Numbered from the stretch's first letter, positions 10,496 to 24,155 are shown. The stretch: 64,000 bases of DNA from Mortierella sp. BCC40632 (GCA_011634665.1 WAEK01000004.1:2175501-2239500), one strand, 5' to 3'. Made by a program: numbers and translations. The notes: generated from the letters alone by a model not told the origin.

Positions 10496-12407
10496 CACAG
10501 AAGAAACGACCCAATTTGCCTTCCTGATCCAGCCCAAGTCAGATTCGGTACCATGTAACTACGCGGCGGACTCCATCTTCGAGAGAATCGGGGTGCACAA
10601 TCATCAGTCGCATATACCAGAATCTGGCGTCTCCGGTAGAGCGCTTGCTTCAAAATGCGTTGCGACAATGCCACCAAAAATTGTCTGATGCACTGTTCGA
10701 GCGATCATTTACCTTTTTCTATTCATTTAGGATGTAGTAGCACTCGTGCTGCGATTGAATTTCAACGCTTCAAGTGATGACTGGGGATCTCATGATACGG
10801 TGATACTCTACAGCTCCATCCACGTCCACTTGCAGGATACCAGAGCCTCCAGGTTCAGCTCAAGAGCTAGATGAATTGGTCGAGTGTAGATATCAAGGCA
10901 AACTTCTTTGAGCGCTATAAGATGGCTGTTTTAAGCGAGACGTTCAAGGCGTGACAGTATTCTGAGTAGAAACATTAGCTCACGATCTTGAACATATGTA
11001 AAGACCACGAATACGAAGTGGATATCGTTAGTTGGAGAGAACTTGTACTCCTGCAAGGCACGACACATACGATGATGTCAATGAAGGAGTTTTTTATGGG
11101 TGCACATGTCGACCTCCACTAGATCCGCAGCAATGCATCTGTCGCTCCAGAGCTATGTCAACACTCTCCGGAAATTTATACCCTAGCAAAATCTACATCT
11201 AATATTCCCGAACACTTGGTTTGGCTAGAGGAGACTTTTCCACGTCTCAAATAAAGAAAAGGTCATTGGATCGTGATAGCTCTATACCATGGCATCTTTG
11301 TTTCGCTTCAGTGATATATCATTTATTACTTGTGGGATGACAAAAATCAAGATTCTGGGGCCACATCTTCTAAAGTGTAAACGAGTGCAATGTAGCTACG
11401 AGGGATTGATAGTGGTGGTATCTTGTTGCTGGAAGTTACCCTCAGAGATGAACTGACAATAGGTGGAGGATGTCATGGTGATTTGCAAAAGTGGTTTTTT
11501 GGAAGGTGTGTGGGGGGTTCTCACGGCGTGGGATATGTATCTCGTGCGAGAAAGAAGGAGAGGGATAGACTAGAAGAAAGGGCGGTGTTGTGAAGTTCCT
11601 GAAGAAAAGTCCTGTGTATTTTTATAGTTGCTCAAACCTCGCCTGTACTTTTGCCCTAGTTCCGTCACATCAGTCTCCCTAGAACTGGTCATTCTGAGAG
11701 GAGAAGACAGCACTGGAAAGAAGAGACAAATCTAAGAGATCACGTCAAAGAACAACCTCAGGAGAGACAAGAAGAGACAAGAAAGGTAGGGGATCGGAGA
11801 GATCTGAGCAAAAGTATCAATATTTGCTTCTGCTGCAGTAGGGATGAAAAGAAAGGGTGAGGAAAAAAGAAAAGGTCCACGCAGGATAAAGCGAAGGCAT
11901 AGAGACCAAAAGCTTCTCGTCTACCACTCCAAGGTCCAGCCTACTGCCCTGCCTGTCGCTGTTAAATCTATAGCTCATGCATGCGGGCCTTGGAATGCTT
12001 GTCAAGTGTCATGGATCTCCTCCACAAGATTGCCCAGGGAATCGTGGAAAAGTTAATATTGAAGTGACTAACTGTTGTAATTCGTAATGGCCACTACTAG
12101 GCTTTGGAACAATATCAACAAAGTGTGTACAATGACGCTCAATGCAGCACATGTAATGTAGCCATACTGGAGACCACTATCGTCGCAGCCACCTCCCGGT
12201 CGACAGGGAACAGGATTGCTCCGATGCACCTGCCGGACCTAAAGAGGCGGTGACGCTAATGAGGTGATGTTTCTTTCTACACGAGTGAAGGCAACTCTCG
12301 ACATTCATTGCCTTCTGTAACAGAATTATGGCGCCGGAGATTGATTGTTGTGCAAGACAGGAGACAAGGTAGAGTCTACCTGCATCCTGACTAGAAGAGA
12401 ATGAGAT

Positions 12408-12410
<3 letters not shown>

Positions 12411-12472
<62 letters not shown>
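12411..12472. repeat. GA dinucleotide microsatellite
   Basis: About 30 tandem GA units, roughly 360 bp upstream of the OST1 start codon. Confidence 0.95.
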
Positions 12473-12478
<6 letters not shown>

Positions 12479-12827
12479 CAAGATGGAGTATAGGATAAGA
12501 GATGAGTGAGTGTGAGGGTCTAGAGACTTGAGAGGAACGAATGTGACGTTGCTTAATTCTGTGCTCTCTCGCTCACCCACTCTCCCCCAGCCCCTGGACT
12601 GTCGAGGCACATCATCCTTTTTTTTGTTCATCTGCCTTCTGCATTTCTCTCTACACGCTCCTCCTCCATCCAGACCCGCATCAGGAAGGCAGGAAACTAG
12701 CCAAGAAAGAAAGAAAGAAAGAAAGGGCCTTCCCCCCCCCCACTCAAGGACCTGACCAACAACAACCACAAGGAGAAACACACTCTGTTTGCCTTCATCA
12801 TCTTCATCATCCGTTTTCTTTCTACCG

Positions 12828-13806
12828 ATGCGTTTCATCCCCAGCACCAAGGCCTTTGTGGCCGTCATCACGGCGCTGGTCGCCATCTCGTCCTCATCGT
12901 CTGCGATGTCGTTCTCGGAGGAGGAGAGCTTTTTCCTAGGACCGGATGGTTCAGACATGGAACCCCTTGTTCCTCAACATTTCAAAATCACCAATCTTCT
13001 TCGAACATTGGATCTGTCCAAGCCCTTGGTACGCGAGATCACCTCGGCCGCGGTCCAGAACGTTGCTGAAAAGAACGTGACCGAGTATTATTTCCCAGTT
13101 GATCGGGTCTATGACTTGAATCTTGCTCATATCTCGGCCGAGAACAGGAAGACAAAGGAGGCACTCAAGGTGGTCAAGGACGAAGAATTCTATGACCAGT
13201 ACGTGATGTTTTTTTCTGTCTTTTTCTATTTTTTTTTTTTTTTTTTTTTTTTTAGGCATGCGTGCGCGCGTTTTTTGCTTTCTTTTTCCTCTGGATGTCG
13301 AGTCTTGATAAACACTAGGGCTGTTTTGTCCGATGGTATCATGCAAAAAGGCTCCAGACAAAACAAGGAAAAAAATAACGCGTCCAACATTGCTATATTT
13401 CATATAAAAGGGGAGGGGAGGGGATAACGACTCAATTTTTCTCGTGTCTTGTCTAACACTTAACCCTTTCCTTTCTTTCTTTCTTTCTCTTTCTCTTCTC
13501 CCCCACATTACAGAGAATTTCAGTACTACCAGGTCAAGTTGGCGGAGCCTTTGGCACCCGGCGAGAAGATTCAGATCACGGTCAAGACGGTCCTTACTGG
13601 TTTGATCCGACCTTTCCCCACGCATGCTCGTCAGGACGAGAAGCAAAAGTTTGTTTATTTCGGTAACCCTTTCTCACTGACTGCCTATCCTGCCACCAAG
13701 CAAAAGACCACCGTCATGTAAGAAGAAGACTTTCCCTGTTTTTAGTTTTTGTTTTGTTTTATTTTTTGAAAGAGGAATAGGAATGCACAGTTGTCTAAGT
13801 TGGTCT

Positions 13807-13853
<47 letters not shown>

Positions 13854-14141
13854 GTTAAATAGCACCCCCAACAGTATCTTGGAGGTGTTTGAGCACCCAC
13901 CCGAGAGCACACCCGAGATCAAGAACAACCAGGTGATTCTCGGACCTTATCACGATGTCAAGCCTTTGGAGCACGGTATCTTTGAGATCCAGTACCAAAT
14001 GACTGGACCCATCTACTATGTCCGCCATCTCCGTCGCGATATTGAGGTCTCGCAGTGGGGTGATAACCTTGCTGTTGAGGAACACTACAACGTTGTCAAC
14101 AGGGGAGCTCTGTAAGCTGAAAAAAAGGGAACCCTCTTTTT

Positions 14142-14177
<36 letters not shown>

Positions 14178-15085
14178 GAGGAAGAAGTGGAGCTTTCAAG
14201 ATTGAAAGAGGAAACTAATCCAACATTATGCTCCTCCTTCTCCTCCAGCTTGAAGGGTCAGTTCAGCCGTGTTGATTATCAGAGAAACCAAATGGCAGTC
14301 CGTGACGGCAATGCCATCCTCGGTTTCCAGACCCGTCTCCCCAAGAAGGCCTCCGAGATTTATTATCGAGATGAGATTGGCAACATCTCGACTTCGGCTT
14401 TGGTGCATCAACCCAAGGAAGTGCTTTTGAACCTCAAGCCTCGGTTCCCAATTTTTGGTGGTTGGAATACGACCTACTATATTGGATACAATGTCCCCTT
14501 GAATGGATACCTTCGTAAGGAGGCCAAGGTGGATAACAAATATGTGTTGAGGGTGCCCTTTGTGGTGCCTATGCAGGAGACCACCTATGAGCAAGTGGAG
14601 GTCCGAGTTGTTCTTCCTGAGGGAGCCAAGTAAGTTGTCTTTTCTTTTTCCTTCTTTATTTTATTCTTGTGTGTGTGTGTGTGTGTGCTTTGAAAAAAGC
14701 GTAGGATTGATTAGAATTCATATTAACTCTTCTCTTTTGTTCCAACTGGCTTGATCTCTCTCTCTCTCTCTCTCTCTCAAAAAAAAAAAAAAAAAAAAAA
14801 AAAAACAGGAACGCCAAGGTCCAGTTGCCATTTGAGGTGGAAGATGTTGAGCATTCGACGACCAAGACGTACATGGACAGTGCAGGACGATACACAATCA
14901 CTTTCCGTGCGATGAACACGGTTGCAGAGCATGAGCAGGATGTTTATATCGAGTATGAGTTTGATTCGACGAGTTATTTGACCAAGCCTTTTGCTGCAGC
15001 CACCATGCTGTTTGCCTTGTTTGCGTCATCGATGGTGCTTTCTCGGTTGGACTTTAGGATTGGCAAGACAATTGTCAAGCAATAA
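12828..15085 (+). CDS. OST1: Oligosaccharyltransferase subunit ribophorin I / Ost1
   Basis: Five exons: 12828-13198, 13514-13717, 13863-14111, 14249-14629, 14809-15085. All junctions keep frame and the product is 493 aa (yeast Ost1 is 476). Ost1 is the type I membrane subunit of the ER oligosaccharyltransferase, which moves the glycan onto Asn-X-Ser/Thr of nascent proteins. Seen: a cleavable-looking signal peptide (residues 1-26, hydrophobic AFVAVITALVAIS), a long lumenal part with typical blocks (FVYFGNPF, GPIYYVRHLRRDIEVSQWGDN, FPIFGGWNTTYYIGYN), a single transmembrane helix near the end (FAAATMLFALFASSMVLS) and a short basic cytosolic tail. Intron 4 has an unusual acceptor: a CT microsatellite then a run of about 26 A just before CAG. 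Confidence 0.96.
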
Positions 15086-15475
15086 GAAATATAGAATGAA
15101 TGAATGAATGAAAAAAAGGGGAGAGATCTGAAGAGAGAAGGCCTCTTTTTCTATATTAAAAACTGAACTGCGAATTGCTCATAGAAGAATTAAAAAAAAA
15201 GAAATGCAAAAATTACTGTACAACGAGCTGGAGACATTATATGCTCCAGCTCTTTCACTTTTTCTTTTTTTTTATTGTTATTACTGTTGTTTGGTTTGAG
15301 TGGTGGTGAAGGTGTGAACCATGCAGAGTTAAGGAAGAGGAAGGGGTAATCGGCAATGGAAAGGGAACCAGAAAGAAAGGCTCTTATATCCATCAAGAAA
15401 AGAAAAAAAAATGCACTAGTGGTAACAGGAATACAAACAAACTCTTCAAGAGTTTTCCTTCTTTCTCTTTCTCTC
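15086..15475. other. Convergent 3' gap between OST1 and homocitrate synthase
   Basis: 390 bp holding the 3' UTRs of both genes. A short GAATGAATGAATG repeat lies at 15096-15110 and T-rich or A-rich stretches around 15190-15280. No gene. Confidence 0.6.
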
Positions 15476-17398
15476 TTACTGCGCTGTAACAGCCACCGGT
15501 GCTGGGGTCGGTGCAGCAGTAGTAGTCGAGACTGACTTTTCCTCAGGGGCAACCAAGAGCTGATCGATCGCCGACTGGTTACCGGCGACCTTGTATGCGT
15601 GAAAGTTTCTCAAGAGACCATCGACATCCTCCATCGATTGGTTCTTGATATCAGCCAACTTCTTGATCTTGCCTGTGATCGCCTTGAGTTCCTCGTCCGA
15701 AAGAGCAAGTCCCAACTGTTCAGCTCGGTTCTTGACCGCATTCCAACCAGTCAGACGATGACCGATCGAGACATATCGGGTCATACCAAAGACCTCAGGC
15801 TTGAGAATCTCATATGTTGCTGGGTTGTTGAGGATAGCCTTAGCGTGAATACCGGCCTTGTGGGTGAAGGCGCAGTAGCCGGTGATACAGTTGTTGAAGG
15901 GAACTTGGATCTCGACGGCATCAGCAATCAAGTTCTCAAGATCACGGAGCTGATGAAGCTTGTACTTGGAGGCAACATAGTCTGGGTCCACGGTGTACAT
16001 CCGTGCGACCAAGTTACCGATCGGCGTGATGCCGTTGCGCTCGCCGATGCCGAGCACGGACGTGTCGATGTGTGTTGCTCCCGCCTCCAGGGCTGCATAT
16101 GCATTTGCGGTGGCACATCCAGTGTCTACAATGATGCAAAGACCGAGACCGAGACAGAGTTAGTGCATCGTCACAGTGAATGGTTTTTTTTTTTAGAGTT
16201 TGAGTAAGACTCTGGAACGACTGTGCGGGGGAACCAGTCGCAGGTGAGCAAAGTGACAAGGAGTGGTTATGACAAAGGAGGAGAGTGTGTGTGTGGAGGG
16301 GGACCAATACCCCTTGTTCGATAAGATGGGCGAAATCTGGTCAAAAATGCACGTCACAGACAGGTGCATAATCGCATATCGCGATGGATGGATGGGATAC
16401 ACATCGCATCTAGGGAGGTCGATCTTTGGTACACCCTCCCTCTCTTTCATGTGGAGAGAGACCCCAATGGTCATACAAAAGAACTCCGAAAAGAGAGAGG
16501 GCCACTGAAAGAAGAGGGAGACGGGGAAAGCCTAATATTAACAAGAAACAATCTGCTTACCATTGTGGAAATGGCACTCAATGTCCGTCGTAGGCTTGAG
16601 AACACTGCGGAGTGTCCGGACAAGGTCATACACCTGACGAGGGTTGGCACATCCGACGGTATCTGCAATACCAACACGGTTGACTCCCAACTGGTCAACG
16701 GCCTTGTAGAGGTTGAGGAGATCGACCAGATCTGAGCGGAACGAATCTTCGGAGGAGAAACGGACCTCAAGACCCTTGGACTTGACAAAGTTAATGACCT
16801 CGGTCGCATCCTTGATGATACGATCCATATCTTTGCCGTGGCTGAACTCGCGCAAGTACGAGCTAGATTGGGCGTAAAAGAAAAAAAGAAGGGAAGAGAC
16901 AAGAGAATTCAGAGGGATGAGTAAAAGAGCGCCGAATCTCGGAATACTACAAGTCGGTCACTCGGCTCCGAGTTGCCCGAAAAAGAGGCAGTGTTACAGG
17001 GAAAAAATAAAGATTCAGTATCCTTACCTGGTGCCAATGACAATATCGAGACCGTCGACACCAGTCTCGCAGGCAATACGAGCATCGTCCATGTGGCAAC
17101 GGACATGTGTCAGAATCTTGGCCTTGAGACCCAAGTTGGCGATGGCAATGCAATCCTGACGAGATTGCTCCGAGGCTGCGGGCGAGGTGATTTCGATATA
17201 CTCGACTCCAAAGCTGTCCAAGGCCTTGGCAATCTCGATCTTCTTGGCGGTATCAAAGAAAGCATTCGCAAACTGTTCACCCTCACGAAGTGTGGACTCG
17301 ATGATGGACCAGTTTGTCAGGCGCGAGAGCGAGTCTGTGAACTTGGGCGCATAGGGCGACGAGGCGACGTTGGGGATTGAGGTGGCGTGTGGTGGCAT
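15476..17398 (-). CDS. LYS21: Homocitrate synthase
   Basis: Three exons on the minus strand: 17398-17028, 16862-16561, 16125-15476; 440 aa. It condenses acetyl-CoA with 2-oxoglutarate to homocitrate, the first step of fungal lysine synthesis by the aminoadipate route. Seen: DRE-TIM barrel start [19 protein letters not shown] with the catalytic Arg and metal-binding Glu; the metal-binding HxH in ECHFHND formed across the exon 2/3 junction; TAGIHAK-type segment ([14 protein letters not shown]); and the C-terminal LeuA-like regulatory part, which in yeast mediates lysine feedback. Residues after about 415 are a Thr/Ala/Pro-rich tail of uncertain role. Convergent with OST1. It could equally be named LYS20; only one copy is visible. 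Confidence 0.97.
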
Positions 17399-19416
17399 GG
17401 TGAAGAGGCTGGTCTATAAAAGGTATGGTGGGAGATGGAAATCGATAGGGATGCTGTTTTTTAGGCAGACGATTGGAGCGACGAAGCGAATGGGAGAGGG
17501 AGGGGGGGATGGTATTCAAGAGTGAAGTAGCCGAGGAGATCGGACAGAGAGTACGGTGATGAGAGTAGAGATGAGGAGCACCAGAAAGCGGGGGCCAGGA
17601 GGGGTTTTATAGCCGGGCAAAATGAGTAGAGGTGTCAACCCACGTCAATGTGAATGCACTTCACATGGTAGAGGCGCCCAGCATTGGCCCAGGGTGTTGG
17701 GCGAGTGAGCAGTGAGGACACCGAGATGAAGAGATACGATATGGACGACTCCACGTTCAGATAAAGGTGGGGCTGCACACGGGTCTAGTACGGGTTTGCT
17801 CTCGCCCACTCCAGATCATGATCAAGATATGCTCGATCTCTGCCCTTCCCTGTCCACCTGTCCTTTGCCCGCCACACATCTTTTGTACTGAGAAGAAGAA
17901 CGAGGGGAGGTCTGCGGGCGTGCACTGGGCAACTCTAAAAAACATGGGCCGATCGACACACACATACGGCTCTCTCTGTTTTCCTCGTTCTCTCGTTTCC
18001 TCTCTAACAATCGCAAGAGATGCGATAAAGGCCTACAAGAGGTGTAACTGCGACTGCAGCCACACTCCAGGGCCGATTGTCTCTCCCTCTCTATCTCTGT
18101 CTCCTCCCCTCCCCCTCTTCCCCTCCAACCCCCACACTGCATTACCTGACACAAACGCTACACCTATTCACATCGCTTCGCCCCTCGCTCTCCCATTCTG
18201 CGCTTTTTTTTTCCACGCGCATATGCACCTACAGAGACGCACTAGTTTAGTACTGGGCCTAATCAAGATGACTCGAAAAAGGAGAGAGAAGGAGGGTATC
18301 CAGAGGCCGGTGGCTGATGGCTGGTGAACGGTTCCCTTCTCTCCCTCTCTCGACTCTCGGACATCATGTCAGTGCGTGGTCCGGGCCCGTCGGAGAAAAA
18401 TAGTTGGACTTTTTTATCCGTCCTGCTTTCCTCTTTTTGGCATAGGCGTATCCTATTTCTACGACGAAGTCACTTCGATCTAGTGGTGAGAAGAAATATG
18501 TCATGGAGAAAAAAAAAAGATATAAAAGATAAAGAAGACAACAGTACTAACTTTTTGGATAGAAAACGTGAAAGAAATTCCAATGTCGCTTTTGATACCC
18601 TGAAACACACACACACACAATCTACTATAGTCACTGTTCTCTTCACAAAGTGTTGATGCCTCCCCCCTCTCACTTCTTCCCACCCAAAAGTTTGGAGCAA
18701 TTCTGGAAAAAGGGACAATGAAGTAGCATACTCTTAGAGTCTACTTACTTTTTTTTTGTCACACATTACGAGCCACGCGGGCACCGGGCAATTACTTCTT
18801 GGGATCACTATCAACCGTTCTCTCTCTTTGTTATTTCCATTGGGTCTCCACCCTCCTCCCCCTCCTCTCTCTCCTTCTTCATTCATCGCACATGTATTCC
18901 TTCTTTGGGCATTTACACTTTGTAAAGCTCCTAATACCTTGTTTGATTTGAGTCGTTTTGGTCTAATGCTTCGAGTTCATTTCACCCAGCGTCATCTCCT
19001 CTAGTTCTCATAATAGTTAAGATGAATCAAAAGGAAGCATCCAGCTAGCAGCACTTTTTTTTTAAAAACTTATTTTATCATACAAACATAAGTAGGCTCC
19101 TTCTATCATCCGTTTTTTTTTTTTTTTTTTTTTTTTTTTTCTTGTTTTCTTTCTTCTTACTTGTATATGTCTGTTGAGTAACCAATGCAAGTAACAAACT
19201 CCTTAGGACTACAATCGTCCGATGTAATTGGGAAAGTGGAGGAGAGGAGTCTATCGAGACAATTCAGAGTCGATGAGCAAACATTGCTATCACAAAAGTC
19301 GATAGATCCACCAAAAGAAGAAGAGGAAAACGTCTGTTCTATTGTTTTTTTTTAAAAAAAAAAAAAAGCGCGTGTTATCTCCACTTTTAATTGACCAGAG
19401 TGAATAAATCACCAAA

Positions 19417-19518
19417 ATGGTCACATTCAAGGTCGAGGACCACATTGCTCGGATGAAGGGAAAACTTCAAAGATACTATTTCTCTTCACCTTGGATGGAG
19501 GATCTTGTGCAGGTGTAA
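19417..19518 (+). CDS. Small candidate ORF, possibly the first exon of a short gene
   Basis: 33 codons starting in a good context (ACCAAAATGG) with non-repetitive composition (MVTFKVEDHIARMKGKLQRY...). If the GTGTAA at 19513 is used as donor and the TTATGCAG ending at 19590 as acceptor, the frame runs on for about 22 codons (EGEPCLVNYQQTWERKNC) before a T run. No family recognised. It may be a small gene, a fragment, or chance. Confidence 0.2.
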   Translation: MVTFKVEDHIARMKGKLQRYYFSSPWMEDLVQV

Positions 19519-20500
19519 TGTTGTAGGATCGTGTCATGATCTTTTTCTTTCTTTCCTTTTCCCTTTCCTTTCCTTCTTTCGTTATGCAGGAAGGAGAACC
19601 GTGCCTTGTAAACTATCAGCAGACTTGGGAAAGAAAGAATTGCAAGTCAATGCCTTTTTTTTTTTTTTTTTTTTCTGTCTAGCATGGGATTCATGTAGGT
19701 TTGTTGTTGTTGTTCTTAGCCCTCCCCCCAATCTTCTCACATTCTCTACACCAGGCTAATGACAAAACTGAAATAACAGGAATAATAATAAGACATGTTC
19801 ATATCCTGCTTTGTTGCTTCTTGAATGTGGAGCAAGGAGAAGAACTGTCGACTTGTGGCGAGAACTTTCAAAAGAGCGATCGAGAGAGAGAGGGGGGGCA
19901 TGGTTTCTACTAAGCCTCTTCTCATTGAGCTCCTCGCATTGATTGACCATTTTAACCCTTTTTTTTTTTCTTCTATTTTTTTTTTCTGTTGTCCGAGTTC
20001 CTTTAGTGTTTTCCTATCCCAAAAATTGTGTGATAGTGTTTGCTACTTGCAACCCTCCTTAGTCTTGCTTGTTCTTTACACAAGTCCATATCTATTAATG
20101 TTTGGTCTCGTCTCATTTTTAAATGTGGATTCCTTCACACCCGGTCGGGTAAAGGTTGGGCTCCAGAAACAAAAAAAAAAAACCCGCTTTGATCGTCTTT
20201 TTACTGCTTGAAAAGAAGAAGAAAAAGAACAAAGGGCCAGAACCCGCTTGATGCATTTGTTACTCGGGCTAGCCCATCTCACGCGAGCAACAGAAAGGGG
20301 GTGGGGGAGAGAAGGAGGAGGGGCGAATGCGCGCCAGGGAGAAGAAGGCAAGCACTACAATGATGGGATAGTGCAGTAAGATAGAATAAGCAGCCTTTAT
20401 GCGCGCGGAAAGAAAGAGAAAAGAGTGATGACAGACAGTGCGGTGAACAGGATGAGTTGAGCTGAGATCGTCCCTCTCGTTATAGTTTCTGTTCCTTGTT

Positions 20501-20502
<2 letters not shown>

Positions 20503-20572
<70 letters not shown>
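20503..20572. repeat. GA dinucleotide microsatellite
   Basis: About 35 uninterrupted GA units, some 590 bp upstream of the SPX-hydrolase start. Confidence 0.95.
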
Positions 20573-20577
<5 letters not shown>

Positions 20578-21157
20578 AGAGAGGAGAGGAGGTGAGAAGG
20601 AGACAGGGCACAGGACAAATGCAAGATGCAGGACAGCCTTGTCTGACTCTGAGGCTCTGTTTGCCCATTGTCCTCCCCTGTGGGCGGGACAGACCGTCCC
20701 CATCCAACCACCGTGCTCCAAGGACATCGATGGCCTCGTCTTGTCGTCCTATTGCAGGGCTTTGAATTCTGTCCCTCTAGTGCTCTTTCGCTCTGAAGGT
20801 GTGTGTTGAGAAGACGCCCATTGTCCTTGATCCCATTCCGTCTCGTCCATTCCTTTAAACCTCGATCCATCTTCCCGATTCCTTCATTTTCTTTTCTTTT
20901 CTTTTCTTTTTCTTCGTTTTCCTTGTCCCCCTTCTTTCTCTTTCTTTCTCTATCTCTCTTCTCTCTCCCCTCCGAGCCCACTTTCTTTTTTTCTTTGGCC
21001 CCAGCTCCGAACCCTTGGGTCTAGTCGTCTGTGCCACAGTCACAAAAAAAAAAAAAAAGGAAAAAGGTCGTCTCCAACCAAGCTCAAGTCCATCCACCAA
21101 CGCACATCCTTGTTGTGTTGAAACTGTTCCTCCTCTCCTCTTCTCCACAGACCAGCC

Positions 21158-24111
21158 ATGAAGTTTGCAAAGCAACTCAGTCTCAGGAGCATCCCTAGTT
21201 GGGCTCCATACTATATCGACTACAAATCTTTGAAGCACTACATCAAAGCCTCGTTCAAGGATCTGAATGGTTTGTCCAGCCTCTCTCACACTCTCTCTTT
21301 TAGAAAGATAAAGAAAAGTGCTTCGTACCAGACAATACACTGACATGAGAATGTATCCTCAACAGCTCCTTTGGAATCACTCGAGAGTCTGGACCATGTT
21401 GATGACGAGCATCCGTCCGATCTAGTTGATCCAGCTACTGGTGAACCCTCGACCAATGCCGACTCAACGACCGATCCCCAGCAACCACCCTTGACGCAGG
21501 ATTCAGGAGTAGAGACCACCAATGAGGAAGCGCTCAACAGTCAAGGAGGTCTTCAGATCACCACAAAAGGCTCGGCCAGTACACGAGTTGTCCCGACAGG
21601 TGGTAATAATGGAGTCTATGATCCATTTGGAAAGAGTATGGATACTAAGAAGCCCCGAGAGTTATCGCCGGGCCGGAATCGGGAGGTGGTGATGGATCAG
21701 GTTGTAGAAGGGTTCAAAGCCTTGTTATGGGCTGAACTTGAAAAGGTGAATGCGCGTTATGAGGCGCAGGAGAAGGTTGCAAGCAATACGCTTGAGAGAC
21801 TCAACTCTACAGTAAGTGTTTAAGAGAGAGATTTTTTTTTATGCCTGTGCTTTGGAGGAGAAAGTGCCTTTTTTTTTCTGCTGTGTGGCCCCACTCCTCT
21901 TTACTCAACAGACCCGTGGTCTCTCTATCTCTATCTCTCCCTTAGTGGCGAGCCAATTTTACTCCTGGAGAATTGAAGCAGTGGTAAGACAAAAGAAAAG
22001 ACCCGTGTAGTGGCTTTCGCTTGAGGATCTCTTCTCTCCAATAGCATTCAGACCTCTAAACTACGCCTCCCATTTATTTTTGTTTATTACTTGTCTGTTC
22101 CCCATGAATGGTGAGGGACTCTCACTTGTAGGCGAAGTGAACTCACTGTGTTGATCCTGAACCTCGAGTACCTCCTCGAATTCAGTCAAACCAATATCAC
22201 GGGATTCAAGAAGATCATCAAAAAGTTCGACAAGCACTATCGCAACTGCAACCCCACAGGCACCGTCTCTTCTCCTTCCTCCTCCATCCAAGGTGCCTCG
22301 GAACAAAGCTCGATCGCTCATTCGGGACTCCAGGGTACCCCCAATGTGAACAACATTGGGAGCAACAACAGCAACAACTATACGCAGGAGGCTCTTGCAA
22401 TCCTTAGTTCTTCTGTCGAGTCGGAGTCTGCAGGTCCCCTTTCGAATGTCTTTAATGCCTTGGGAATCCATGGACGAAGTACTCCAACGATTTACTTGCC
22501 ACGAAACTATCCTGAACCAGTCACGGACCTTCATCCAGAGGAACCCATTCTTCGAACGATGAGTTCTCCCAACACGCAGGCCAAGAGTTTGTTTTATTCG
22601 ACCTACTATGGTGGCATGTCAACACTTTGTCTAGAGTTCTGGAAGATGGTGACAGAGCGAACCTTTGCAAAGAGTGAAAAAGACGAACGTCTACTCACGG
22701 AAGCCAGAACTGTAAGTGTTGAAGTGTTGACCTCTCAGATTTGACCCATCATTGTCTTTTCTTTTCTTTTCTTTTTTTCTGCTCTAATGCCAGCCTTTCT
22801 TTGTTCCATTTTCATGCAATAGCTTTGGAGAAAGCGTACGCCTGTAGCTGTTGAACACGTTTCACCCATTCCCGTTAGTCTGGAGGTCAAGGATTACCCC
22901 GTGTTTGATGATCTGGACCTTGGTAGCTTGCCCTCGGGACGATTGACACGTCTCTGGGTGGTTCTGGCAGAGGATGCCATGAGTTCGCCTATTCGAGTCC
23001 CTGTCATCGTCGCAAAGGGCGTTCGTCCAGGACCAGTTGTCGGTTTGGTAGGTTGAATAATGTAGGAGAGAATGGAGTAAGAAAAGGGATGAAGAGGGAG
23101 GTAGAGGACAAGATATAGCGTTCGACCTATTTAATTCGGACTAGGAAAACTGCTAAACCATGCAACTTTTGTCTCTCTCTCTCTCTTCTCGGGTCTATGA
23201 ACGCGCATATCTCGATTTCTGGATATAGACTGCAGCATTGCATGGAAACGAATTGAACGGCATTCCCTTGACGCATCGTCTTGTCCTGCACGAAATTCAA
23301 TGTCAGGCCCTTCATGGAATCGTAGTAGCCATCCCTGTTGCTAACGTTCCTGGATATCTCGCCGGACAACGTGGTTACAGTGACGGAACAGACTTGAACC
23401 GTGTCATGCCAGGGTAAGCTTTGCTTCCTTTATTTTACTCGTCTTCTCTTGCGTATGAGCGGTCACTAATCCAGGTCATTCCCCCCCCCGTTAAACACAC
23501 ACACATACACACACATACCCTCATGTAGCAAGAAGAATGGAACGACATCACAGGTGTATGCATACAACCTGATGAATCGAATCATTCGTCACTTTACACA
23601 CCTAATCGATCTCCATACCGCCTCCAAAGGTCGAGTCAACTCTCTCTATGTCCGAGCCAATATGCAAAACCCAATCACTCGACACATGGCGCGTCTTCAG
23701 AACCCACAGATCATCGTTCACAATACCTCTCCGGACGGTTCATTGCGTGGGGCTGCAATGCAAGAGTGTCGTATTCCAGCGATCACGGTCGAGATTGGAG
23801 ATCCCGCTCGATTCCAGAAACGGTTTGTCAAGAGTGCGATCTTGGGAGTGACCAATATTTTGAGTCATCTCAAGATGATTGAGGATGACCATCAAGGTCC
23901 GGACTATGACCCTGTGGTCTGTGCCAAGAGTGTAAGTGACCTATATCCATTTTTTTTACTGCCTTGTGTGTGTATGTGTGTTTTGAGCGGGATTTGGTTC
24001 GGATTCGGAACATGTCTCAGGGTTGAACCCATATCAGAGACTCTGAAGACAAGAGGTTGAACGGATCAGGGTCCCAGGGGGCGGAGAATCTGTCCTGTGT
24101 ACTTTTTGATA

Positions 24112-24155
<44 letters not shown>

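Larger units (their letters stand above)
9632..12827. other. Gene-poor 3.2 kb region
   Basis: No intact gene found on either strand. It holds diverged short repeats (9751-9945), a 21-G run, a purine-rich stretch near 11700-11900 and a long GA microsatellite. On the minus strand at about 10930-11070 there is one 45-codon open stretch with LRR-like Leu spacing, but the surrounding frame has stops at close to the random rate. It is at best a decayed coding relic. The final 300 bp are the promoter and 5' UTR of the OST1 gene. Confidence 0.5.
17399..21157. other. Gene-poor 3.8 kb region between two divergent genes
   Basis: Upstream DNA of homocitrate synthase (minus) and of the SPX protein (plus). 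No convincing gene. The many open frames here are low-complexity by-products of CT/GA and T-rich tracts. It contains a T run at about 19112-19140, a small candidate ORF near 19417, a long GA microsatellite, and pyrimidine-rich 5' UTR-like sequence directly before 21158. Confidence 0.5.

Noticed and set aside
10730..11476. Minus-strand F-box/LRR-like relic in the gene-poor region
   Set aside because: One 45-codon stretch has LRR-like Leu spacing, but the frame from 11476 has stops at about the random rate and no family motif can be named.
20397..20981. Long minus-strand ORFs across the GA microsatellite
   Set aside because: They translate to Leu-Ser repeats from the dinucleotide tract; artefact of low complexity.
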